DNA of 61,493 nucleotides, from NCBI GenBank assembly GCA_945901155.1, contig CAMDKO010000004.1:1-61493 (forward strand), read 5' to 3'. The notes under the pieces are model-generated. The model worked only from the letters and a program-made list of their open reading frames with translations, did no database searches and had not been told where the DNA came from. This DNA is from Pedobacter schmidteae. GTDB taxonomy: Bacteria; Bacteroidota; Bacteroidia; Sphingobacteriales; Sphingobacteriaceae. The translations under genes and the position numbers were made by a program. The first letter of the stretch is position 1; each line of letters begins with the position of its first letter. Positions 45,828-55,700 of the stretch are shown here, one piece after another.

Positions 45828-47057
45828 TTATGATTTAACTGAGGCTTTTAATAACTCTTCTTTTAAACGGGCAGCAACAATTTTTTCTTCTCCTGCCTCC
45901 AGAACATGCATTCCGCATCGAATAGTGTTTGGCGCTTCCCATGAAATAACTTCAACAGAAGGGTTACCCTGACGTAAACGCTCGCCCATTTCTATATTAG
46001 TTAGCTTTATTTTACTTGAATCCCATGTCACTTTTAAGGTTGGCATGTTATTATCAGTTGGCGGAATAAAAGTTTCCGTTTTAACCCCATCAATAGATGT
46101 AATAGCGTTTGCAATGAGGGCGATCTTCGCCTCCCACATTTGCCATTCTTTTTGATGATCTAGATTGACAAAACGATGCAATGCAGCATACATTCCTAAA
46201 ATTTCTTCCTTATTTACCTTCTGTCCACGGCCAATACCACCTCTTGGATTATTACTTAATAAAGCTGCGGCAACATATTTTTTCTTACCCATCAAAATTC
46301 CGGAACTTTGCGGACCACGCATGGCTTTACCACCAGAAATCACAACCAAATCAAATCCCATATCATTGAATTTCCAAAGATTCTCAACAGGAGGAACATC
46401 GGCAGCAATGTCAATCATAGTTGGAAGGTTATACTTTTTGCCAATTTCAAGCCATTCTTCATGCTTTATCTGGCCTTTATGTACTTCCCTATTCAAGAAC
46501 CACAGCATAGCCGTATTTTCATTGATAGCCGCTTCAACTTCTGCTTTTGTTTCAACTTTTATAAGTTTAACACCAGCCTGAGTAAGTGCATGATCATATC
46601 CTGCAGAATGACTTGTTTGAAGAATCACTTCAGTTTTCATTCCGGTACCTGCCAGATTTGGCACCTGACTTACCCTTTTATTATCCATACCGGTAAGTAC
46701 TCCAGCCATACCTAACATCAATGCCGACCAGCAACCTGCAGTAACCATGGCAGCTTCTGCATGGCATATTTCAGCAATTTTTGCTCCTACTTTTTCCTGT
46801 ACATCATCAATCAAGGCGAATTTTTTTGAAGCAGTATTGATTGCATCCATTACATCTGTTGGCATCAAGGAGCCTGACATTACCGTATAATTACCGGCTG
46901 CATTGATAAATGTGCGAATACCCAGCTCTGCAAACAGATCCCGTTTAGCAGCAGGAGCTATAGCTGAAAAAACATTCTCTAATGGGGCTGCCGCTGCAGT
47001 CATACTACCTGCCAAAGGCAAAATAGTCAGGCTTTTGAGGATTTCTCTACGTTTCAT
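45828..47057 (-). CDS. Exported SelA-fold PLP enzyme (copy 2)
   Basis: 409 aa; Tat-like signal KRREILKSLTILPLAGSMTAAAAP, then the same catalytic core: AEAAMVTAGCWSALMLGMAGVLTGMD, PTMIDIAADVPP, SGGKAMRGPQSSGILMG with K244. Closely related to copies 1 and 3. It is 17 bp upstream of the copy 1 deacetylase, so the two are translated from one message and likely work on one substrate in the periplasm. Fully folded PLP-loaded protein is the usual reason for Tat export. Confidence 0.85.
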   Translation of the reverse strand: MKRREILKSLTILPLAGSMTAAAAPLENVFSAIAPAAKRDLFAELGIRTFINAAGNYTVMSGSLMPTDVMDAINTASKKFALIDDVQEKVGAKIAEICHAEAAMVTAGCWSALMLGMAGVLTGMDNKRVSQVPNLAGTGMKTEVILQTSHSAGYDHALTQAGVKLIKVETKAEVEAAINENTAMLWFLNREVHKGQIKHEEWLEIGKKYNLPTMIDIAADVPPVENLWKFNDMGFDLVVISGGKAMRGPQSSGILMGKKKYVAAALLSNNPRGGIGRGQKVNKEEILGMYAALHRFVNLDHQKEWQMWEAKIALIANAITSIDGVKTETFIPPTDNNMPTLKVTWDSSKIKLTNIEMGERLRQGNPSVEVISWEAPNTIRCGMHVLEAGEEKIVAARLKEELLKASVKS

Positions 47058-47122
47058 TTCTTGATATATTTAATAAATTAATTTACAATTTTTTGAAGCA
47101 GGAATATTAAATGAACGAAAAA

Positions 47123-48325
47123 CTATACCATAGCTTTCGTAAGCTCATCCTTTATTCGTTGTGCAACAATTTTAACTTCATCAGCTTTGAGCATATGCGT
47201 GGTAACATTAATGCTTCCACCCGGGCCACCCATTACTTCAATAGATGGATTACCTTCCCTTAAATTGGTAGCAAGGTTATCCAGTTTAATTAGTGATTTA
47301 TCCCAGGAAATATTTAAAGTTGGAATACGATTGATCAGTAGCAAGGGTATTACTTCAGCTTTCACGCCCTTAACTGAAGAGGCAGCGTTGGCAATTACAG
47401 TAATTCTGTCTTCGAGCATTTTCCATTCCTGATCCTGATCAGAATTTATAAAGCGTTCTAAAGCAAAATATAAAGCAAAAACTTCTTCCTTATTTACCTT
47501 CATTCCGCGACCAATGTTATTTCCTCTTGGCGGGGCATTCAGTCTGGCGGCAGCGATCAGATCTTTTTTTCCACTAAGTATGCCTGTACTTTGAGGACCT
47601 CTCATAAATTTACCCCCTGAAACACAAACCAAATCAAAACCCATATCATGAAATTTCCACAGATTTTCTTTTGGAGGAAGATCTGCAGCCATATCAATCA
47701 TGGTAGGGATTTTGTGTTTCTTGGCTATTTTTAACCACTCGGCATGTTGAATCTCACCCAGAGAAGCCTGATAATTGATAAAATACATCATTGCGGTTTG
47801 GTCAGTGATTGCATTTTCCAATTCTTTAGCGGTGGTTACCGTGATTAGTTTTACGCCACAGTTTTTAAGTGCGTGAGCATAACCATCATTATGTGCTTTT
47901 TGAAGAATCACTTCCGACTTTATTCCAGTACCTTCAAGAAATGGAATCTGTGAAGCCTTTTTAGCGTCGTTTCCGCTTAGAATTCCTGCCATTCCTAACA
48001 TCAAGGCAGAAAAAGCTCCGGCAGTGACCATCGCCGATTCAGCATGCAGCAGACTAGCTATTCTTGCTCCAACCTTATCCTGTACTTCTTCAAGCCTGCA
48101 GAAATGTTTTGATGCATCGCGAATAGCTTCAAAAGCCTCATCATTCATTAAAGATCCGCTCAACGAAGTGAAATATCCTGAAGCGTTTATAAATGTGCGC
48201 AAACCAAACTCACTGAATATATCCCGCTTTGGCAGCGGTGCGGCCTGAACTATAGAACCAGAATTACCAATCGCACCTGCAAGTGGAAACATGGTTAAAG
48301 TTTTTAGTATTTCACGGCGCTTCAT
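47123..48325 (-). CDS. Exported SelA-fold PLP enzyme (copy 3)
   Basis: 400 aa; signal KRREILKTLTMFPLAGAIGNSGSIVQAAP, core AESAMVTAGAFSALMLGMAGILSGND (the Cys and Trp of the other copies replaced by Ala-Phe), PTMIDMAADLPP, and SGGKFMRGPQSTGILSG with K239. It is the most divergent of the three short copies, which hints at a different substrate. It directly follows the copy 2 deacetylase (38 bp) and precedes copy 2 of the PLP enzyme. Confidence 0.84.
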   Translation of the reverse strand: MKRREILKTLTMFPLAGAIGNSGSIVQAAPLPKRDIFSEFGLRTFINASGYFTSLSGSLMNDEAFEAIRDASKHFCRLEEVQDKVGARIASLLHAESAMVTAGAFSALMLGMAGILSGNDAKKASQIPFLEGTGIKSEVILQKAHNDGYAHALKNCGVKLITVTTAKELENAITDQTAMMYFINYQASLGEIQHAEWLKIAKKHKIPTMIDMAADLPPKENLWKFHDMGFDLVCVSGGKFMRGPQSTGILSGKKDLIAAARLNAPPRGNNIGRGMKVNKEEVFALYFALERFINSDQDQEWKMLEDRITVIANAASSVKGVKAEVIPLLLINRIPTLNISWDKSLIKLDNLATNLREGNPSIEVMGGPGGSINVTTHMLKADEVKIVAQRIKDELTKAMV

Positions 48326-48363
48326 ATTTTATTGACTGTTAGTGCATTATAATAGGTCAAAAA

Positions 48364-49623
48364 TTATTTACATTCAGTACAGTTATGAAGCGGACTTACA
48401 ATTCCATTGAGATCGTAAACAATCTTACCTCCGAAAATGGTCATTTCACATTCTAGCTTTTCATTACTTTCCATTTTATATCCTTGCAGATCATAAAAAC
48501 CGAAATTGCCCTTTCTCATTCCAAGAATTGCAACATCAGCGATCGCACCTTCTGAAAGGTTACCAAGCTGCGGGCGATTGATTGCCTTTGCCGGAGCCCA
48601 GGTACTTGCATTGATCACTTCCTGAAGGTTCATCCCAATTTTTAAGAATTTTGACATCACCAAAAGCATATCCTTCATAGAGCCTTTCATACTGCTAATG
48701 TGAAGGTCAGTACTTATTGTATTGGGATGAAATCCGGACTTAGCAGCAGGGATTGCTTGTGAGTATCTGAAACTTGAACCACCATAGCCCACATCAAAGA
48801 TAATTCCTCTTTTTTGTGCAGCCATAACAAATGGCTTTAATTCTTGTTTTGCAGTATCAACGATCGCTTCTTTGGTGTCAAGTAATTCGCCAAATGTATG
48901 GGTAAAGATATCGCCAGGACGAAGATGCTCCATGAATAATGACTTTAGAGAAAGTCTTGGTTTTGTTCCACCAAAATCAACCATCACCGGAATATTAGCT
49001 AATTTACCTGCAGCAACGCCACGGTCAACATTTGTAAAATCAGGGCTCGTAAAATGAGCCACTTTTATACCCACTACGTAATCCTTGTAGGCAATAGCTG
49101 CTTTAGCTGCTATTTGAGAATCCATATCAGTTGTATTCTGCTCTATTACACCGCCACGCATTCCGTTACCTACAATATTCAAAAACGCCAGAACACGGGT
49201 CTGAGAATTATCTATAATATTCTTTTTAAAGGTCGGAAAATCTCTCCAACCAGAGCCACCTGCATCAACAACAGTGGTTACCCCAACCCTTTGATAAAAA
49301 CCATCAGGCATGACGCTGCTAAAACCATTACTATACATGTGATTTTGCTCAGTACCGGCAAAAACATGTCCGTGAATATCAATCAGACCAGGTGTAACAT
49401 ATAAACCCTGAGCATTGACAATTTTTGGGGCTTGTGCTGCATCAATACTGGCTGCAACCTTTGCTATTTTCCCATTTAAAATTGCCACATCCATCACCGA
49501 ATTAATGTTATTTTTTGGGTCAATAACATGTCCACCTTTTATGATGATATCATAGGGTTTAGACTGGGCAAAAATTACAAAAGGCAACAAAATTGTTACC
49601 AGCAGAATATAAAACTTCCTCAT
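48364..49623 (-). CDS. Exported amidohydrolase/deacetylase (copy 2)
   Basis: 419 aa; Sec signal 1-~19 (ending VIFAQ), IDIHGHVFAGTEQ with the HxH metal motif, Lys in VVGIKVAHFTSPDF, VGYGGSSFRYSQ (His to Tyr versus copy 1), TISTDLHISSMKG with the Asp. The C-terminus ends in NCTECK, an unexpected pair of cysteines after the beta domain. It stands between family X copy 3 and a SelA-fold gene. Otherwise the family evidence is as for copy 1; the changed VGYGG loop may alter specificity. Confidence 0.86.
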   Translation of the reverse strand: MRKFYILLVTILLPFVIFAQSKPYDIIIKGGHVIDPKNNINSVMDVAILNGKIAKVAASIDAAQAPKIVNAQGLYVTPGLIDIHGHVFAGTEQNHMYSNGFSSVMPDGFYQRVGVTTVVDAGGSGWRDFPTFKKNIIDNSQTRVLAFLNIVGNGMRGGVIEQNTTDMDSQIAAKAAIAYKDYVVGIKVAHFTSPDFTNVDRGVAAGKLANIPVMVDFGGTKPRLSLKSLFMEHLRPGDIFTHTFGELLDTKEAIVDTAKQELKPFVMAAQKRGIIFDVGYGGSSFRYSQAIPAAKSGFHPNTISTDLHISSMKGSMKDMLLVMSKFLKIGMNLQEVINASTWAPAKAINRPQLGNLSEGAIADVAILGMRKGNFGFYDLQGYKMESNEKLECEMTIFGGKIVYDLNGIVSPLHNCTECK

Positions 49624-49707
49624 TTGAACTAGTGTTATTTATTAAAAAAATTGAGATAAACTATTACGTATTTATAATAAACTATTTTAAAAATTGGCAG
49701 GTAAAAA

Positions 49708-51006
49708 TTAATCTAAGCGCTTACCATTACTACCCCAGCCCTTACTGAAAAAATAGGATTCAGGCGCGCACTGGTATCGTACCCGTGCTAATTCTGTAGT
49801 TTCTATTTTTTTATACCCCAATATACGTGATTCCAATGCAAAATCCAATATGCCGCTGCTTAACATGGTGCGTTCAACAGGATAAGGTGCTTTCCCAGAA
49901 ATAAACATGATTTCAATATTTTTAATTAGACAACCAAAATGATAATGAGGTTTTCCCTGTAACTTCATGAGGGTTGAGAATGGCTTTTGTTCACCTTCAA
50001 CATCAACTGCATAGGTAAAGTCATCTACCAAACCGGTCATCAAAAATGCGGCAGCCTTTAAGCCATCATTATAATCGACAATAAATACAGACGGTTTTTT
50101 AACAAGCTCCTTCATATTGCCTGCAACACGTTTTTCGCTATGAGAAATTGCCTGATCAAAGAGTCTTTTCACCCATTCGTTCTGATCAATAAAATTCCAA
50201 CATTCATCACCTTCTAAGCATTGTACAGACTTCACTCCAGTTTCACCACCTTTTCTTCGTTCAACAACTGCTTGTAAACCATCCAATAAATGAAAGCCAT
50301 AAATATCTAAGCCACTGTAAGATATACCAACAGCATATTTTTGTGCTTTTCCAAAAGGAGTATCAATAGCAGGGATTCGCCATGATACAGGTATTGTAGA
50401 TCCTGCAAGCATCGGAAACTTCAATTCCTTAGAAATTTCAACCATCCGTTTGGCTTGTCGCCAGCTGTACGAAAGGTGCTTATCATTAAATACTGGTACT
50501 GATTTTTTATACTGCCTGAATACATCTGTTATTTTCAAGAACATTTCGAATCTTGGATATTGCTTTTGTTCCTTATCATTCATGCGGTATTCTCCATGCT
50601 CACCAATCAGCAATACCGCATCTACGGCAAGGCTATCTCCTCCCATTGTCAATGCATCGGCCACAGTCCGGAATATTGGAATATTGTATTTTTTTGCCAA
50701 TGGTCTGCTCATATCATTTTCTGGAATCTGTTCCGTGAACATAGATACGATCTTAGACTCCGGATAGGGCGCCATCTGATCCTGGTTAAAACCTTCCAAA
50801 TATTTGCCTATAATCACATCTGCATGTGAACCAGGACGGTATTCTGTTAAGATTGCAGCGATTCGCTTTGGCTGATTATTAGCTAGTTGTGGAGCAGGAA
50901 ATTCAGGCTCTTTAGCCATTAATGGGTTAAAAGAAGATTCGGAACCAATTACCGCGCCACTGAGTGGCAATACGGAAAGGTATTTTAATAGATTTCTACG
51001 TTTCAT
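49708..51006 (-). CDS. Tat-signal protein of uncharacterised family X (copy 3)
   Basis: 432 aa, divergent paralogue of the copies at 35-38 kb. Signal KRRNLLKYLSVLPLSGAVIGS; mature blocks SHADVIIGKYLEG, GGDSLAVDAVLLIGEHGEYRMN, YPRFE, SVPVFNDKHLSYSW, PMLAGSTIPVSWR, YGFHLLDGLQAVVERRKGGETGV, CLEGDECW and PVERTMLSSGILD. The conserved residues across all three copies are the GEHGEY loop, the DK-LSYSW block and the ERR-GGE block, which are therefore good active-site candidates. It is the first gene after the SusD terminator-like hairpin. Confidence 0.75.
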   Translation of the reverse strand: MKRRNLLKYLSVLPLSGAVIGSESSFNPLMAKEPEFPAPQLANNQPKRIAAILTEYRPGSHADVIIGKYLEGFNQDQMAPYPESKIVSMFTEQIPENDMSRPLAKKYNIPIFRTVADALTMGGDSLAVDAVLLIGEHGEYRMNDKEQKQYPRFEMFLKITDVFRQYKKSVPVFNDKHLSYSWRQAKRMVEISKELKFPMLAGSTIPVSWRIPAIDTPFGKAQKYAVGISYSGLDIYGFHLLDGLQAVVERRKGGETGVKSVQCLEGDECWNFIDQNEWVKRLFDQAISHSEKRVAGNMKELVKKPSVFIVDYNDGLKAAAFLMTGLVDDFTYAVDVEGEQKPFSTLMKLQGKPHYHFGCLIKNIEIMFISGKAPYPVERTMLSSGILDFALESRILGYKKIETTELARVRYQCAPESYFFSKGWGSNGKRLD

Positions 51007-51040
51007 AACAGCTTAATTATCCCTAAACTTAATAAATTTG

Positions 51041-51101
51041 AAAAAAAAATCCAGATTATTTTTTTCGATACTTGATAGTATTTTAAAAAATAACCTGGAT
51101 T
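51041..51101 (-). terminator. Long hairpin terminator after susD
   Basis: AATCCAG/CTGGATT (7 bp), one mismatch, TTATTTTTT/AAAAAATAA (9 bp) and an inner ATACT/AGTAT (5 bp, 4-nt loop) make one nested hairpin. On the minus strand a T9 run follows. It lies just behind the susD stop and before the enzyme genes, so it likely terminates most transcripts or protects the susCD message, with reduced read-through to the enzymes. Confidence 0.85.
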
Positions 51102-51128
51102 AATTAATAAAGGTTAAACAATAAATTT

Positions 51129-52676
51129 TTATGGTTTATCCCACCAAACGCGACTTAAAAGAGTGTTATCTCCACTTTGTCTGGCTTTTGCTGCCAAGAA
51201 ATTTGTCTTATTCAGGGTTTCTTCTGCTTCAGGAACAATATATCTTCTTGGGATACGGCCACCTGTAATATTTCCTGGATAATTTGTTGGAATCAAAACA
51301 GGATATCCAGTGCGCCTCCAATTTGCAAAATTTTCGATCTGATCAAGGTAAAATAAAACCCACTTTTGGGTGGAGATTTGTTCTACTTTATCATTTGCAG
51401 TTCCAGCAGATTTGAATGGATTATTAGCGAGATAAGTAGTTACCTTATCAGATGAAATTGCTCCACCTGCACCAAAAAGTGCCCATTGTGCCATAGCTGC
51501 CTTAACCCCATCAGAATAAAAGGCTGCAGCATCACCTGTATGCATTCCAAGCACTACTGCTTCAGAAAGTAAAAAATTAACTTCTGCCGGACCCATTACA
51601 ATAAATGGTGCAGAATAGCTATAAACTACGTCAACATTAGGTTCAGAATAGCTTTCAAAATCAGCAGGATAACCATTGAACTGCGCATTTTGCATTCCCC
51701 TTTGTAAGGCAGTAGCGGTATCTGCTTTATAGGTTTTGTCTGCTTGTTTAACCCAAAGAATTGACATCACATTGAGTCGAGGATCTTTAGTTGTAGTTGA
51801 ATTTCCTTTCAAATGATCAATCAATCTTTTTGACATCTTAGATCCCTGAACATTCAATGGATTTTGTCCATCTACATAATCCAAAATCCGTGCATGATCA
51901 GAAAGTGGATTTCTGGTTAAGGCACCATCAGCATACGGTATTTTTGCCAAGGCACCAGCGGTTGTAATCGGGCCGCCAGCAATTGCAAGTTTTACAATCC
52001 GGGTAGATTCTGCCATGTCAATTTTAGATAAACGCATTCCTATGCGCAACATTAAAGAATAGGCAAATTGTTTCCAGCTGCTTGTATTTCCGCTATAGAT
52101 CAAATCTGAACTACCATAGGTAGTTTTAGATGCATCAAGTGCTTTTGCAGACTCATCCAGTTCAACAACCATATTTTTAAAGATATCAGCTTGGATATCA
52201 TATTTTGGAGTGTAAGCCCCACTAAGACCCTTATTAGCTTCAGAATATGGAATATCACCATATAAATCAGTTAATTGATGATAAATGTAGACACGCCATA
52301 TTCTGGCTACAGCTCTCAGATTGACATTATTAGGATCTTTACTCGATGCATCAATAACCAGATTAATATCCTTTAAGCATCCGCTAAATGCGTTCCAATT
52401 GCCTCTTACACTTCCTTCAGCAAAATATTTGTCGCCGGGTGCTGTTACCTCGCTATAGGTAGCCTCTTGTTGCAACTGTTGCATAATATTAAAACGATTT
52501 CCACTTGGATTCAGATTTGCCTGTGTTAACAGGGCTCTGGTAAACAGAAATTTAGGGTTGACTTCTTCGTACGCATTTGGATTTTTGTTCAATTTTGCCA
52601 ACTCATCTGTGCAAGCTGTAAGAACAATAACCATTGTAAAAAAAGCAACTATTTTGTTAATTCGATTAAGTTTCAT
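51129..52676 (-). CDS. SusD/RagB-like outer-membrane nutrient-binding lipoprotein
   Basis: Surface lipoprotein that captures the nutrient and lids the SusC channel. Lipobox VLTACTDE with the modified Cys at 22 (ATG at 52676; an in-frame TTG at 52682 would add two residues). 515 aa, SusD-like (PF12771-type) with TPR helices: FAYSLMLRIGMRLSKID, FLLSEAVVLGMHTGDAAAFYSDGVKAAM, ending RVWWDKP. It lies 18-24 bp downstream of SusC. The binding face cannot be read for substrate from sequence. Confidence 0.92.
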   Translation of the reverse strand: MKLNRINKIVAFFTMVIVLTACTDELAKLNKNPNAYEEVNPKFLFTRALLTQANLNPSGNRFNIMQQLQQEATYSEVTAPGDKYFAEGSVRGNWNAFSGCLKDINLVIDASSKDPNNVNLRAVARIWRVYIYHQLTDLYGDIPYSEANKGLSGAYTPKYDIQADIFKNMVVELDESAKALDASKTTYGSSDLIYSGNTSSWKQFAYSLMLRIGMRLSKIDMAESTRIVKLAIAGGPITTAGALAKIPYADGALTRNPLSDHARILDYVDGQNPLNVQGSKMSKRLIDHLKGNSTTTKDPRLNVMSILWVKQADKTYKADTATALQRGMQNAQFNGYPADFESYSEPNVDVVYSYSAPFIVMGPAEVNFLLSEAVVLGMHTGDAAAFYSDGVKAAMAQWALFGAGGAISSDKVTTYLANNPFKSAGTANDKVEQISTQKWVLFYLDQIENFANWRRTGYPVLIPTNYPGNITGGRIPRRYIVPEAEETLNKTNFLAAKARQSGDNTLLSRVWWDKP

Positions 52677-52700
52677 ATTCAAAATTTTAGGTGATGAGAA

Positions 52701-55700
52701 TTAAAATTTCACAACTAAATTAAAGCCAATATCACGGGTCCTAGGAATTGTGTTAGAGGATCCACCTTGATCATTACCAATTGTGTAAGCAGATTCTGGG
52801 TCAAAGTCAGTAATTTTCTTGTGAATAATAGCCAAATTACGAGACACCAATGAAAAATTGGCTGATTGAAGATTAACAAACTTTAGTTTCTTAACCGGCA
52901 GATTATAACTCAAGACCACGCTTCTTAACTTAATAAAGTCGCCATCAAATACAGATGTAGTTAAAGGACTAATAGAGGCCTGGTTATTATAATACGTATC
53001 AACTTCAGCTTCTTTCCATGTTTTAGTATATGGTAAACCTGCCTGATCAACACCTGAAAGAGTTAAGCCCGCTGGCCCTCTTCCTGGAAGTGTATTTTTA
53101 GATAAACCAAAACGATAAAGATACCTGCTAAGTCCAGATTGTACAATATTCCCAAATTTTGCATCAATCAAGAAATTGAATGCAAAATTCTTATACCTGA
53201 AATTATTGGTTAATCCCATGGTATGTGGAGGAACACCTGAACCATATTCAACTTCCGGACTCTGAACCTCATATCCACTTAATTTATTGAAAACACGTTG
53301 TCCGCTGGCATTCTCTAAATAAGTTCTACCACGAAGAGTATTAAACGGCCTTCCAATTTGAACACCCGCAATTTGAGTCAAGCCTGATGAAAGTTTTTCA
53401 ATTGTACTTTTATTATACGCATAATTAGCACTCACATCCCAATTGAACTTAGTAGATTTAATGGGCTGTCCGGTTAATAAAACCTCTATTCCTTTATTAC
53501 TCAATTCACCCACATTTAATAAGGCAGAGGTGTATCCAGATGAAGAAGCAATGGCTGTACTATAAATATCATCCGTTGTTTTACGGTTATAGTACGTAAA
53601 ATCTAGACCTAAGCGATTTTTAAGAAATTGAATATCGACACCACCCTCATAAGTTGTTGATGTCAATGGTCTTAAATCAGGATTAGATAATGCTGAAGAG
53701 GTAGTTTGAACGGGCTGACCAAGATGTCCGCCTTGTTGAAAACCGTAGGCTTGATTAATCTGATAAGGGCTTACAGTAGCACCTCCCACCTGAGCGTATG
53801 AGGCTCTAAGTTTAGCAAAGCTTATCAAGGATGGCAACTTTATAGCATCCGACAGAATTATACTTGCTCCTACAGACGGATACAGAATAGAATTCTTGCC
53901 TGGATTCAAAGTAGAAAACCAATCTTGTCTTGCAGTACCATTTAAATAGAATATTCCCTTATAGCTCAATTCTGCTGATCCGAAAGCAGAGTTTTGACCA
54001 AATGAACTGAATCCAATATTTGCTGTTTGAAGAGCTAAATTAGAAAAGCTTATAAAATTAGGAACAATGAACTCTGATCCTCCATTATAAGTAGAGTTAA
54101 AAACATTTCTATCAATGCTAGCACCAGCCATTGCGGTTACCTGAAAATTCGTCAGGAATGTGGCATTGTAATTGACCAATAATTGAGCAGTTGATTTTGT
54201 ATTGAACGATGTTCCTGAATTGAATAAACCTTTAGGTCTTTTAGCAGTACCAAAAGGCATATAATCCATTGATTCAAAACGATCCATATCTCTCATCCCG
54301 TTCAATTTTACAAAGAGGTTTTTCAGCAAATTATACTGAATACTTGCCTGTCCCATGAAACGATTCTTTTTATCGGTATTCCCCATTCGGTTGATTACGA
54401 AATATGGATTTTGAGCTTCAGGAACCTGTTGCCATTGTACCTCATTAAAATTAGCATCATAGCCAGGAGCTAGATTTCTAATATCAACCGTATTGGCAAG
54501 CAAATTAGTAGCCCATGAGGTGGTATTATCTGCATAGCCATTACCTGGTCTGTTTGTACCCTGATCCGAATTATAATGGAATGTAGTTTCAATGATAATT
54601 TTTTTACCAAGTTCAGAGCGTACATCTAGGTTAGCTGACTGTCTTTTATAACTTGAGCCAGGCTCTAAAGCATTTGCTCTTAAATCAGATATACCCAAAC
54701 GATAAACAAGTGCAGATGAGTTTCCTCCAGAGAATGCTACGTTATTGGTAAGATTGGTGCTTGGCCTGTAAAAATTTTGCCAGTTTTGTTTTACGCTAAC
54801 TGCACTGTAAGGCCTACTCGCATTGCCGTCAAATTGTACGTAGCCACCTACTGCATTATCTATTTTGGCACCAAATGATAATCGACCAGAACTGATTGAT
54901 TGTGCTTGAGTTAATGGTTTTATTCCATCTAAACCTTGACCATACTCATATTGTAAATCAGGATACATCGAAGGACTTCCAACCGTAAAATTACTACCAA
55001 TTTCAACACCGATCCCTTTTTGAACCGCTCCCTTTTTAGTAGTAATTAATATGACACCGTTTGAAGCCTGACTTCCATAAAGAGCTGCAGCTGGTCCACC
55101 CTTTAAAATATTGACTGATTCAATATCATCTGGATTGATTGATGAAATACCATCTCCACGATCTAATATAGTTGCACCCTCTCCTTGTGCCTGCGCACGA
55201 GCAATATTACTTATTGGCATACCGTTCACCACATACAATGGTTGATTATTTCCACTAAGCGAACCGTTTCCCCTAATAATAACACGGCTAGAACCACCAG
55301 GGCCAGAAGCCATACCAGTTACGTTAACCCCCGCTACTTTGCCTGAAAAAGCATTTGCAATATTATTTTCACGAGATGTTGTGAACTCCTCACCCTTTAC
55401 TTCGGTTACAGAATAAGCTAATGCTTTTTTCTGTCTGGAAAGTCCAAATGCTGTAACTACTACTTCGGTTAAAGCAGTATTAGCAGCTTCCATTTTTACA
55501 TTCAGGGTGGTACGATCATTCACAGTTTGCTCCTGAGTGACATAGCCAATGTAAGTAAAGACAAGTATGCTATTTTTATCAGAAACATTGATGGTAAATC
55601 GTCCATCAACATCAGTGGTGGCACCAATATTAGTACCCTTTAGTTTTATACTTACCCCTGGCAATGTTTCGCCACTAGCATCAGAAACCTGACCTTTGAC

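Noticed and set aside
42669-48325. A selenocysteine (SelA) system
   Set aside because: Several copies with export signals, no selB, selC or selD nearby, and deacetylase/RidA partners point to DgaE-like lyases instead.
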